This document shows, in pieces, positions 1 to 6,288 of a DNA stretch of 6,796 bases (the stretch's first letter is position 1; each line of letters opens with the position of its first letter). Source of the stretch: an uncultured Clostridia bacterium (lineage in GTDB: Bacteria > Bacillota > Clostridia > Lachnospirales > Bianqueaceae); NCBI GenBank assembly GCA_937892735.1, contig CALBGL010000002.1, positions 1 to 6,796 of the forward strand, read 5' to 3'. The notes beneath the pieces are model-generated. The model did not search any database. It saw nothing but the letters and a program-made list of their open reading frames with translations, and was not told where the DNA came from. A program made the translations under genes and the position numbers.

Positions 1-195
1 GTTTGGGGGCTTGATTGGATAGGATTTGATCCTTCCGTACTTGATGAATCAGTATTTGATATTTGGTTACTTGATCCTTTAGTATTTAATTGTGCGGGGT
101 TTTCCTGTTCAGGTTTTCCCAAGACAGGAGAATCCAAGACTGGTTTTACCTGAACTGGATTTTCCCGTTCAGGTTTTCCCGGTTTAGGTTCCGGC
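1..195. repeat. Tandem 15-bp repeats inside the DUF6017-type gene (about 13 units, two subfamilies)
   Basis: Cut into 15-mers from position 1, the DNA shows a fixed register. Units 1-15, 16-30, 31-45, 46-60, 61-75 and 76-90 all end in TTGAT (the last in TTAAT), with TTGAT starting at 11, 26, 41, 56 and 71. Most units carry TACTTGAT or TATTTGAT. Units from 91 to 195 switch to a second subfamily built on GGTTTTCC. The best pair, 100-120 and 160-180, differs at one base. On the minus strand the units encode pentapeptides. They may be only a coding repeat, or may also act as iterons; in RepA_N-type plasmids the replication origin lies inside the rep gene. The array continues past the left edge. 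Confidence 0.85.
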
Positions 196-491
196 GGCCT
201 GGGCTGCTCCAAAATCGTGTACTCGATGCTGCCGAGCCGCCCGTTGGCGTTGCGGACTCTTTCACGGATAATGTATCCCGCATCCTCCAGCTCCCGGACC
301 GTAGCACAAATGCTGTCCACTCCATCCCGGCATATTCGGGCAAGGCCTTTGGTGGTGTAGTCCCAATCCTCCGGCAAGGACAGCATGAGGGACAGCAGCC
401 CCTTCGCTTTCAGCGACAGTGCCGTGTTCCGTAGATGATGGTTTGCCATCACCGTGTAGTCGCGGGTTTTCTCAATGCGAAATACCGCCAT
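1..491 (-). CDS. Helix-turn-helix / DUF6017-type replication-initiator-like protein of an ICE (5' part, runs off left edge)
   Basis: An open minus-strand frame starts at ATG 491-489 behind a strong GGAGGTGAG ribosome binding site (about 496-504) and stays open for 163 codons to the window edge, so the C-terminus is missing. Residues 1-95 (MAVFRIEKTRDYTVM..., ...LSLKAKGLLSLMLSLPEDWD...) match my memory of the HTH_36 winged helix at the head of DUF6017 / RepA-like proteins of Tn1549-type clostridial ICEs. The HTH core is about residues 46-75, ending ...ELEDAGYI. Residues about 98-163 are a low-complexity linker of pentapeptides, first proline-rich (GKPER, ENPVQ), then Ser/Asn/Thr-rich (SNTDS, SSTEG). 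In the family the linker joins the DNA-binding domain to a C-terminal domain that would lie beyond the window. The likely role is DNA binding for replication or maintenance of the element; this is inferred from family context. Family assignment is fairly firm; the exact function is not. Confidence 0.85.
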   Translation of the reverse strand, partial: MAVFRIEKTRDYTVMANHHLRNTALSLKAKGLLSLMLSLPEDWDYTTKGLARICRDGVDSICATVRELEDAGYIIRERVRNANGRLGSIEYTILEQPRPPEPKPGKPERENPVQVKPVLDSPVLGKPEQENPAQLNTKGSSNQISNTDSSSTEGSNPIQSSPQ

Positions 492-676
492 AATCTCACC
501 TCCCTCCGGCGGCCTGGAAAAGTGTTCGTTTTCGGGAAAAATTCAATTCTGTGCCCACTTGCTTCTCCATGTGGGAAAACCTATGGACACTTGATTTGCA
601 TTTCCTACATGAAGAAATACCTTCGATTTCTCACCCCTTTCAATACAGTTTTCCGTGTACTTGATGGAAAGTAAAA

Positions 677-702
677 AACGCCATAGGATTTCCTATGGCG
701 TT
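677..702 (-). terminator. Rho-independent terminator reading on the minus strand
   Basis: A perfect 12-bp inverted repeat (aacgccatagga / tcctatggcgtt) surrounds a 2-nt centre. On the minus strand it is followed directly by a run of six T (complement of the A run at 673-678), the classic intrinsic terminator layout. On the plus strand the tail is only TTTGGG. It would stop minus-strand transcription arriving from the right, upstream of the gene that starts at 491. It therefore marks the end of a small minus-strand transcript or acts as an attenuator in that gene's leader. Confidence 0.75.
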
Positions 703-707
703 TGGGA

Positions 708-751
708 CAGGAAAAGGGTGCTGATATTTCACATCAGCACCCTTTATCCTG
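708..751. other. Long stem-loop next to the terminator
   Basis: Arms 708-725 (caggaaaagggtgctgat) and 733-751 pair over 18 bp with one bulged T, around a 7-nt loop. Neither side has an immediate U-tract; the nearest plus-strand T run starts 12 nt away at 764. On a minus-strand transcript it is made just before the terminator at 677-702, so the two could form a tandem terminator, the 3' end of a small RNA, or part of an attenuator. No alternative antiterminator pairing is obvious by eye. Confidence 0.55.
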
Positions 752-847
752 CCAGTATTTGATTTTTTGACTTCACATCGTGTTCCTTGCCTCTGAAAAC
801 ATTGATTTTACTGGACTATCTCATGTTTTCTTATTAGGAGGCGGGGA

Positions 848-1012
848 ATGTCACGTCTTTTATTTTTTCATTTGTTCGCATATGCCAAGAAGGCTTTTCT
901 GATGGACAGCAACACACCAGACGCCCTTCGATACGACAGAAAAGCCTTCGTCTGTGGACAAAAAACATCAAACTCTATTATAAGGGCTAGCGCCAGGCGC
1001 TTCGATTTATGA
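848..1012 (+). CDS. Possible 54-aa small ORF, unknown function
   Basis: ATG at 848 follows AGGAGG (836-841) with 6-nt spacing, and the frame runs 54 codons to TGA at 1010-1012. The product begins MSRLLFFHLFAYAKKAF and ends in basic residues; I do not recognise it. Against it being a gene: no promoter is visible upstream, most of the body is taken up by a 13-bp inverted repeat (889-901 / 937-949), and there is a competing 44-codon, Cys-containing minus-strand ORF at 968-834 without a good ribosome binding site. The segment may be structured DNA or RNA rather than coding. Only the ribosome binding site supports it. Confidence 0.25.
   Translation: MSRLLFFHLFAYAKKAFLMDSNTPDALRYDRKAFVCGQKTSNSIIRASARRFDL
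889..949. repeat. 13-bp perfect inverted repeat with 35-nt spacer
   Basis: gaaggcttttctg at 889-901 is exactly complementary to cagaaaagccttc at 937-949. A competing pairing, cagacg (918-923) with cgtctg (949-954), shares base 949, so the two are mutually exclusive. It could be a folded leader RNA on the minus strand, or a DNA dyad such as a transfer-origin or protein-binding site of the mobile element. Confidence 0.7.
977..1005 (-). promoter_or_regulatory. Candidate minus-strand promoter for the leader of the 491 gene
   Basis: On the minus strand TATAAT (977-982) lies 17 nt after TCGAAG (1000-1005), a weak -35. Transcription would start near 970 and run through the inverted repeat and the two hairpins toward the ICE gene at 491. 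The -10 is perfect but the -35 is poor, so this is tentative. Confidence 0.3.
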
Positions 1013-1047
1013 CAGCCGGAGCCTTTTGTTTATATAATCCCAGAATA

Positions 1048-1136
1048 TTTTCCCTTAAAAGCGCAATACTAATAGGGGAAATTTCTCTTACTTTATTGAC
1101 TATTCCCTTATTTTATACTATTATTTAAGGGAAATA
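1048..1136. promoter_or_regulatory. fic promoter with repeated TTCCCTTA operator-like motifs
   Basis: TTGACT (1096-1101) and TATTAT (1119-1124) are spaced 17 nt apart, placing the start near 1131, just before the fic ribosome binding site. TTCCCTTA occurs at 1050-1057 and 1103-1110, and inverted as TAAGGGAA at 1126-1133. Near copies lie at 1073-1081 (inverted) and 1081-1090. The 1103-1110 / 1126-1133 pair forms an 8-bp dyad bracketing the -10, the layout of a repressor site. The likely but unproven regulator is the winged helix at the C-terminus of Fic itself. Confidence 0.7.
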
Positions 1137-1152
1137 GTTCGGAGGTGAGGTC

Positions 1153-2199
1153 ATGAGAACATTTAATTATTCTGAGATTAGAAATCAAAAGTGGGATTCT
1201 GATATCCTTGGCCTGATTGCAGCAATATACAAAGAAGCTGGTAAACAGGAATTATATCTAAAAAGGCGGCCTGAAGAACTTGACAAACTGGTTGAGATTG
1301 CAAAGGTGCAAAGTACCAAAGCATCCAATGCGATTGAGGGCATTGTAACAACCAATACCCGCATTCGGCAATTAGTGGGAAAAAAAACCACACCTAAAAA
1401 TCGTGATGAACAGGAAATTGCCGGTTATCGTGATGTTCTTAATATGATTCACGAGAGTTTTGATGCCATCCCAATCACACAAAACTATATATTGCAGCTG
1501 CACAAAATTCTGTATAGCCATATGTATAATCCAATGACAGGCAAAACAAAAAGCGTTCAGAATTATATTAGCGCCACTTATCCGGACGGTCATGTAGAGA
1601 TCTTATTTACTCCACTTTCTCCTTATGAAACCCCGGAAGCGCTGGACAAAATCTGCGAGGAATACAATCGCGTCATTGGCAATATGGAAGTCGAACCACT
1701 GATTGCGATTCCCGTATTCATTCATGATTTTCTGTGTATCCATCCGTTTAACGCTGGAAATGGCAGAATGAGCAGACTCCTTACAACACTGCTGTTATAC
1801 CGAAGCGGTTTCTATGTTGGAAAATATATTTCACTGGAAGCAAAAATTGCAAAGAACAAAGACCTTTACTACGAAGCCCTCGGTCAGGCACAAAGCGGCT
1901 GGCATGAAGGTGCAGAGGACGTTGTTCCGTTTATCAAATATCTACTGGGTACTATACTTGCAGCTTATAAAGATTTTGAGGATCGCTTTGCACTGGTCGA
2001 GATAAAGCTACCGGCGCTTGAAACAGTAAGACGCGCGACACAAAACAAAATCGGGCGTTTTACTAAGCAGGATATCCGCGAACTTTCTCCTTCTCTGAGC
2101 GTCAGTTCCATAGAAGGTGCGCTACGTAAGCTGGTAGCATCTGGTGAACTGAAACGTGAAGGCAAGGGCAAAAATATCGGCTATTGCAGATTGAAGTGA
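1153..2199 (+). CDS. Fic-family protein with N-terminal inhibitory motif and C-terminal winged helix; altered catalytic motif
   Basis: A 348-aa cytoplasmic protein; ATG 1153 follows GGAGGTGAGG (1141-1150) at good spacing. Family members usually transfer AMP from ATP to Ser/Thr/Tyr hydroxyls of target proteins. Residues about 5-90 resemble the Fic N-terminal domain and hold S58-NAI-E62-G63, the (S/T)xxxE(G/N) motif of class II self-inhibited Fic enzymes. The Fic core spans about 110-215, with a flap near 134-154 (NYISATYPDG...). Catalytic His is H197 in HPFNAGNGRMSR. The fifth position of the motif, normally Asp or Glu that holds Mg2+, is A201 (codon GCT, one base from GAT). Residues about 285-346 look like a winged helix (FTKQDIREL...EGALRKLV). 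The gene stands alone with its own promoter and terminator, with no antitoxin gene beside it. It looks AT-richer than the pectinesterase region, compatible with horizontal transfer. Family is certain; catalytic activity is doubtful. Confidence 0.95.
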   Translation: MRTFNYSEIRNQKWDSDILGLIAAIYKEAGKQELYLKRRPEELDKLVEIAKVQSTKASNAIEGIVTTNTRIRQLVGKKTTPKNRDEQEIAGYRDVLNMIHESFDAIPITQNYILQLHKILYSHMYNPMTGKTKSVQNYISATYPDGHVEILFTPLSPYETPEALDKICEEYNRVIGNMEVEPLIAIPVFIHDFLCIHPFNAGNGRMSRLLTTLLLYRSGFYVGKYISLEAKIAKNKDLYYEALGQAQSGWHEGAEDVVPFIKYLLGTILAAYKDFEDRFALVEIKLPALETVRRATQNKIGRFTKQDIRELSPSLSVSSIEGALRKLVASGELKREGKGKNIGYCRLK

Positions 2200-2212
2200 T
2201 TCCCTCAACAAA

Positions 2213-2265
2213 GCCTCCATTCCCTTAAATATAGCAAACATTTAAGGGAATGGAGGCGCTTTTTT
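2213..2265 (+). terminator. fic intrinsic terminator built from the TTCCCTTAAAT motif
   Basis: A perfect 18-bp stem, 2213-2230 (gcctccattcccttaaat) with 2240-2257, has a 9-nt loop and is followed by six T at 2260-2265. It starts 13 nt after the fic stop. The stem contains ATTTAAGGGAA, identical over 11 bp to the right arm at the fic promoter (1123-1133). Confidence 0.9.
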
Positions 2266-2384
2266 ATACCCATTTTCGGGAAGGACGATGATTTGATATG
2301 GGTAGCATTTCCGGGCTTTTCCGTTCCAGAAATAAGCCCCAGAACCGCACTACGGACAGCGCCAGCTAAAAGGATTGACTGTCG

Positions 2385-3011
2385 CTATTCTCCCGCTCTC
2401 ATATCGGCAATCTCGTCTTTCAGATCCGCATAGGTACTTCCTGACATTTCGATCTGCGGCTGTGTGGCCGTGACGGATAGAACATACTGATCGGGCGTGA
2501 TATAAAACAGCAGGTCGCCCAGTGTCTCATAATACTCCTGCAGCTGCGGCTGGGAACTCTGCTTCACTCCCATCAGGAACTCCCCTCCCGCCGCAAAATC
2601 CGGAAGCACGTCCCAGTAGGCGTCGCTGACCGCCAGCAAAAATGTGTCCTCCTCTTCCATCGTGCCAAACACCGCATCTAAGACCCGCATCTCGTATACG
2701 TGATAGGTCATCTGTGTAGAGAGCCCTGTCCCGATCTTATCTTCCATGTCGGAAATATGGGAATCATCGGCCTCCTGCCCCGTTTCCCCGTTGACGACAA
2801 TATCGGACAGCTGAGCATCACATTGCACCCGTACCCACGCGTCGGTGATGCCGACGCCTTCCTCGAGCGGCAATTCCCGGACATTATAATACGGATTTCC
2901 ACATAATTCTTCCATAGGGTATGTGCTTCTTAGCTCCTCCACTGCCTGGTCAGACAGGCGAGCATCCTATACCCCAAAAAGATCCGCTAAACATATATCA
3001 ATATACCTCAT
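2385..3011 (-). pseudogene. Unknown, probably formerly exported protein interrupted by an in-frame TAG at codon 15
   Basis: A start at ATG 3011-3009 with GGAGAGG (3017-3023) at 5-nt spacing reads MRYIDICLADLFGV, hits TAG at 2969-2967, then continues in frame as DARLSDQAVEEL... for 193 codons to a second TAG at 2387-2385. Without readthrough the open part can start only at an internal codon such as GTG 2942, which lacks a clean ribosome binding site. I do not recognise the family. The body is acidic, with Tyr/Asp-rich stretches and no membrane segment. Its style (LSDQAVEELRSTYP..., ...YHVYEMRVLDAVFG...) resembles extracytoplasmic lipoproteins of Lachnospiraceae, but no usable signal peptide or lipobox remains, so the 5' end seems decayed. 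It sits alone between two terminators. The same region could instead be a shorter live gene starting at 2942. Confidence 0.55.
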
Positions 3012-3073
3012 ACATGCCTCTCCTTTCCTTATGCGTACTTATCCTTTATCTTACAAATCTTTAAAAATAAAAA

Positions 3074-3107
3074 GACTGTAAAAAACGATATCGCGTTTTT
3101 CACAGTC
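3074..3107 (-). terminator. Terminator of the regulator-kinase-pectinesterase operon
   Basis: Arms 3074-3087 (gactgtaaaaaacg) and 3094-3107 (cgtttttcacagtc) pair with one mismatch around a 6-nt loop. On the minus strand the stem is followed by TTTTT-A-TTTTT. It begins 16 nt after the pectinesterase stop and separates that operon from the gene at 2385-3011. Confidence 0.85.
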
Positions 3108-3123
3108 CTGCTTTCTGCTCTCC

Positions 3124-4092
3124 TCAGGGCTGCCAGCCCAGCACCTTCTCATCGGTCAAGGCCGCGGCTTCTTCCGCCGTCAGCTGCGGACGACTGGCGC
3201 TCACCTGCGCGCCGGCTCCTGTGTTTTCAAACTCGCCGAAACGGCCGTTACGCCCCAGGAAGCCCCCCATGTCCGTCCATCCATCGGGATGAATGTGTGC
3301 TCCCAGTTCGCACTGCACATATACCGCGTATCCGACAGCAAATGGATCCGACCCCGCATGCCACGGTCTGCCCAGATATACGGAATTCTCCGGACACTCA
3401 CTGGTGAGTGTGCAATGGCGGAATACATAGCCATAGGGCTGACTCGTATAGGTGCTGGGAGCCGCCACATAGCCATGCACCTCGCCCGGCTGTGCATGGG
3501 TACGCTGCAGAGAATGGATATGACAATGTTCGAATACGACGCGAGCCGCGCCGAAGATGAAGTCCACATCGCCCTCGATATAGCAGTCTTTGTAATACTG
3601 GCTGCCATCCCGCGTATACAACGTGTCCTGCTTGCCCAAGAAACGGCAGTGGATGAGCTTCATGTGTTCGCCGGAGCCGTAGAAAGCCAACGCCTGGCGT
3701 CCGCCCACATCCCTGGCTCCGTCAAACGTATTAGCAAAGGTCAGATTCTGCGCCGTGAAATGATTTGCGTAGACGCTGACGGTAGCGCTGCGGAAGGTGC
3801 CCGTCATATCTCCATTCTCCCGCTTCCGCCCCGCATAGTTATCGTAGGCAATGCATACTTCCTCCGGCGTCTCCCCTTCTCCGATCAGCGTGATAAAGGG
3901 CTTGTCCCCCGAAATCCGCACCGCTTCCCGGTAGGTTCCGGGCCGCAGATAGATCGTAACCGGCGTCGTATTGCCCTCCGGGATCGCGTCAATCGCCTCC
4001 TGTACGGTCGCGTAATCTCCGGAATATCCGCTTCTCGGCTTAGCCACATAGATGATGGCATTCTGTGGAAGTTCTCGATTCTGATTATCCAT
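3124..4092 (-). CDS. Pectinesterase (pectin methylesterase, carbohydrate esterase family 8), no signal peptide
   Basis: A 322-aa enzyme that removes methyl esters from galacturonate residues of pectin, giving free carboxylates and methanol. Residues about 12-300 form the right-handed beta-helix domain. The family active site is complete: Q133 in GGRQAL, Q155-D156 in QDTLY, D177 in GDVDFIFG, and R242/W244 in LGRPW. The start at 4092 has GAGGAGG (4098-4104) 5 nt upstream. The N-terminus (MDNQNRELPQN) is polar, with no signal peptide or lipobox, so the enzyme should act in the cytoplasm on imported methylated oligogalacturonides. It starts 15 nt after the histidine kinase stop, is third in that operon, and is followed by the terminator at 3074-3107. 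No transporter, lyase or hydrolase of pectin use is present in the window. The enzyme assignment is secure; the cytoplasmic location is inferred. Confidence 0.96.
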   Translation of the reverse strand: MDNQNRELPQNAIIYVAKPRSGYSGDYATVQEAIDAIPEGNTTPVTIYLRPGTYREAVRISGDKPFITLIGEGETPEEVCIAYDNYAGRKRENGDMTGTFRSATVSVYANHFTAQNLTFANTFDGARDVGGRQALAFYGSGEHMKLIHCRFLGKQDTLYTRDGSQYYKDCYIEGDVDFIFGAARVVFEHCHIHSLQRTHAQPGEVHGYVAAPSTYTSQPYGYVFRHCTLTSECPENSVYLGRPWHAGSDPFAVGYAVYVQCELGAHIHPDGWTDMGGFLGRNGRFGEFENTGAGAQVSASRPQLTAEEAAALTDEKVLGWQP

Positions 4093-4107
4093 GGTATCCT
4101 CCTCATA

Positions 4108-5586
4108 TTATATGTTTTCTTTTATTTTAGCCTTTTCTGGCGCCCTCGTCAAGGTCTTCGCCGAAAAATCGACTTGGAAATGAACACGTCCGTCTTCGCC
4201 ATTATAAATCCGATACGGAAGCCCCAACAGATTCATGATTGTTTCAATAAAATACAGTCCGAAGCCACAGCCTGCCCGGCCATCTTGTTGTCTTTGAAAG
4301 ACTTCCGCTCCCTTTGCCACCATCCCCTCATCAATATGACCTTCGTTCGAGATATCTAGGATGGCATCCTTCAATCGAATGATAATGTCTCCGCCGGGTT
4401 CCCCATGACGTATGGCGTTCGATAGACCATTCGACAACGCTTTATATAAAAGAGAAGCTGACAGATATACAACGAGCTCATTCTGAACCGACACCTGTAT
4501 GGATACGGCGAATTTCTCCGCCAGATAGGCATAGTCCTGCTTCAGATGTTCCAAGAAACAATGCATATTCACTTCTTCTGCTTCCTGCGGCTTTTCTTCT
4601 CGAAGCCTGGAAAGCTCTAGCAGCTCTTCTACCAGATGGCTCAGCTTTCCCATCTGTCTGCGGCATTCCCGCAGATACTTCTCCCGATCCCGATACACGC
4701 CCACCTGCTGAATCATACCCTCTAACATCATCTGGGAAGCCGCAATCGGCGTTTTCAATTCATGGGAAACCGCCGCGAAGAAATCATTCTGCACCTTTTC
4801 CAGTTCCAGAATCCGCTGCATGCTTGCCTCTAGGTTTTGATTCTTCTGTTCTAATTCCTGCACTTTCTCCTGAAGCTGCTCATACAACATATCTAAACCA
4901 TACTGCAGAGTCCCTATTTCATCGGAAGCATACTCCGTACGTTTTCGCCGATCTGGCTTTCCTGAGAAACGCTCCGCTTTTTCCGCCACCGCAATCAGCG
5001 GTGCCGTGGACCATTTCGCGTAAAAGAGCCCCCCAATCAACGCACCCAAAATCATAATTACACAAGTGATCGGAAAGATCTCGGACATCATGCGTTCTAC
5101 TCTGTGGATGCTCTTGGTATACCAGGAAAAAACCACCTGATACGGCGTGCCATCCAGCTCTACCGACCGAATGCGCCGTACCACCTTGGGCAAATCCCGT
5201 ACTCCTCTATATGATGTATCCCGCAGTTCCTTCTCCGACAACGTCGCACCTTTGACCAGTTTCCAGTAAGGATTCTCCTTGAGCCGCTCCCTTTCGGAAA
5301 AGCTCGTTACCGCATAGACTACATGTCCTTCCTGATCTACGATCCCCACATCCAGATTATCATCCGATTCAAAAAGATCCACCTGCTCTTTCGCGTATTT
5401 CAAAGTGCTGCCTTTAATCTTCTCGCAGAACTGTTCCATTTTATGATCCACATCGGCATGTGCTGTGGCATAGTAGTAATGAGGAACGATAATATACAAA
5501 AATACATATAAGAGCAGCAGTACCACCAGAAGCAGACCACAGATTCGAAATACTGTTTTCCATAGAAGATTAAACCATTTTGTCAT
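4108..5586 (-). CDS. Sensor histidine kinase (HAMP-HisKA-HATPase_c)
   Basis: A 492-aa inner-membrane sensor. TM1 is about residues 13-34 (GLLLVVLLLLYVFLYIIV), an extracytoplasmic sensor loop of about 135 residues follows, and TM2 is about 170-190. Then come a HAMP domain (about 190-243, with P196 and E223), a coiled coil to about 265, and the HisKA domain with phospho-accepting H275 in SHELKTP. The ATPase domain shows an N-box (N386, N390) and a glycine lid, GAGCGFGL-like, at 436-444 (GRAGCGFGL). The G1 region reads DISNEG rather than DxGxG. Only 6 nt separate it from the response regulator stop, and its own ribosome binding site is weak, so translation is probably coupled. It should phosphorylate the regulator at 5593-6249. 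The sensor loop matches no domain I know, so the ligand is unknown; the pectinesterase downstream points to a plant-polymer signal. Confidence 0.96.
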   Translation of the reverse strand: MTKWFNLLWKTVFRICGLLLVVLLLLYVFLYIIVPHYYYATAHADVDHKMEQFCEKIKGSTLKYAKEQVDLFESDDNLDVGIVDQEGHVVYAVTSFSERERLKENPYWKLVKGATLSEKELRDTSYRGVRDLPKVVRRIRSVELDGTPYQVVFSWYTKSIHRVERMMSEIFPITCVIMILGALIGGLFYAKWSTAPLIAVAEKAERFSGKPDRRKRTEYASDEIGTLQYGLDMLYEQLQEKVQELEQKNQNLEASMQRILELEKVQNDFFAAVSHELKTPIAASQMMLEGMIQQVGVYRDREKYLRECRRQMGKLSHLVEELLELSRLREEKPQEAEEVNMHCFLEHLKQDYAYLAEKFAVSIQVSVQNELVVYLSASLLYKALSNGLSNAIRHGEPGGDIIIRLKDAILDISNEGHIDEGMVAKGAEVFQRQQDGRAGCGFGLYFIETIMNLLGLPYRIYNGEDGRVHFQVDFSAKTLTRAPEKAKIKENI

Positions 5587-5592
5587 GTTATC

Positions 5593-6249
5593 TTACGAAA
5601 TATAATAGCCAATACCCTTCACGGTGTTGATAATGTTTTCCGGAAGCTTTCTGCGCAGATTCTTGATATGCGCGTCCACAATCCGCTCTTCCCCGATATA
5701 GTCAAATCCCCAGACCTGGTCCAGCAATTGACTGCGCGTCAGAATCTGTCCATGATGCTGCACCAACGTCTTCAGAAGCTCAAACTCCGTCAGAGTCAGT
5801 TCCACCGGCGCCAAGTCCCAGAACACCGCGTAGCCACTGACGTCAATCCGCAAATGCCCGTAGATCAATTCCTCTCCCCGCAACTTCCCGCAACGGCGCA
5901 GCAATGACTCGATCTTCTTCAAAAAGATCGGAATCGAGAACGGTTTCACCACATAATCATCCGCCTTCTCCTCATAGGCGTTCATTTGAGTCTCCTCATC
6001 TCCCAATGCTGTCAACATGATGATGGGCAACGTGGAATCTTTTTTGCGCAGCTCTTTCAATACTTCTAAGCCGGACAGACTCGGAAGCATAATATCTAAC
6101 ACTACCAAATCCGGAGTTTTCTGGTCGTATAGAGACACCGCTTCCTGTCCATCTTCACATTCTGTGATCTCATACCCTACTAAACGCAGATATTCGCTTA
6201 ACGTGGATCTGATGTTCCTATCATCTTCTACGACCAGAATCCTAACCAT
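5593..6249 (-). CDS. OmpR/PhoB-family response regulator
   Basis: A 218-aa cytoplasmic transcription factor. The receiver domain (1-118) has acidic D9/D10, phospho-acceptor D52 in LVVLDIMLP, switch T80 and K102 in VVKPF. A winged-helix DNA-binding domain follows (about 125-218), with the recognition segment near DAHIKNLRRKL and the wing at VKGIGYYIS. I chose ATG 6249 (MVRILVVEDD): AGGGAG lies 7 nt upstream (6257-6262) and the protein then starts as the family usually does. An upstream in-frame ATG at 6282 would add 11 residues, but it falls at the predicted transcription start and has no ribosome binding site. First gene of the operon with the kinase and pectinesterase; autoregulation is common in such pairs but not shown here. 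Confidence 0.96.
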   Translation of the reverse strand: MVRILVVEDDRNIRSTLSEYLRLVGYEITECEDGQEAVSLYDQKTPDLVVLDIMLPSLSGLEVLKELRKKDSTLPIIMLTALGDEETQMNAYEEKADDYVVKPFSIPIFLKKIESLLRRCGKLRGEELIYGHLRIDVSGYAVFWDLAPVELTLTEFELLKTLVQHHGQILTRSQLLDQVWGFDYIGEERIVDAHIKNLRRKLPENIINTVKGIGYYIS

Positions 6250-6288
6250 TCTATTGCTCCCTTCTTGTTGCTGATTTTTCATGTCCCT

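Larger units (their letters stand above)
492..847. other. Non-coding leader/control region between the ICE gene and the fic cassette
   Basis: I see no convincing gene here. The stretch holds the ribosome binding site of the minus-strand gene that begins at 491, and a 5-bp dyad at 554-575 (cccac...gtggg). It also has isolated copies of the linker-repeat octamer: CACTTGAT at 588-595, TACTTGAT at 658-665 and TATTTGAT at 756-763. Two adjacent hairpins (677-702 and 708-751) are listed separately. The short open frames crossing it lack ribosome binding sites and family features. Confidence 0.5.

Noticed and set aside
1..195. CRISPR array
   Set aside because: The units are 15 bp with no separate spacers and lie in frame within a coding linker.
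90..434. 114-codon plus-strand open frame
   Set aside because: It is antisense to the HTH/DUF6017-type gene, which has a strong ribosome binding site and recognisable domain; no ribosome binding site or family feature on the plus strand.
1114..1119. TATACT as the fic -10 box
   Set aside because: It is only 12 nt from TTGACT; TATTAT at 1119-1124 gives the normal 17-nt spacing.
2313..2339. Terminator for the 2385-3011 gene (gggctt/aagccc)
   Set aside because: Only 6 bp with a 15-nt loop and no U-tract on either strand.
2944..2969. Pyrrolysine-type recoding signal after the TAG
   Set aside because: The stem is only 5 bp and nothing else suggests amber recoding; gene decay is simpler.
3289..4359. 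356-codon plus-strand open frame
   Set aside because: It lies opposite the pectinesterase and the end of the kinase, both with complete family motifs; its product shows no domain and it is a shadow of GC-rich coding on the other strand.
6250..6282. Upstream ATG 6282 as the response regulator start
   Set aside because: It falls at the predicted transcription start with no ribosome binding site, while ATG 6249 has AGGGAG at 7 nt and gives the usual family N-terminus.
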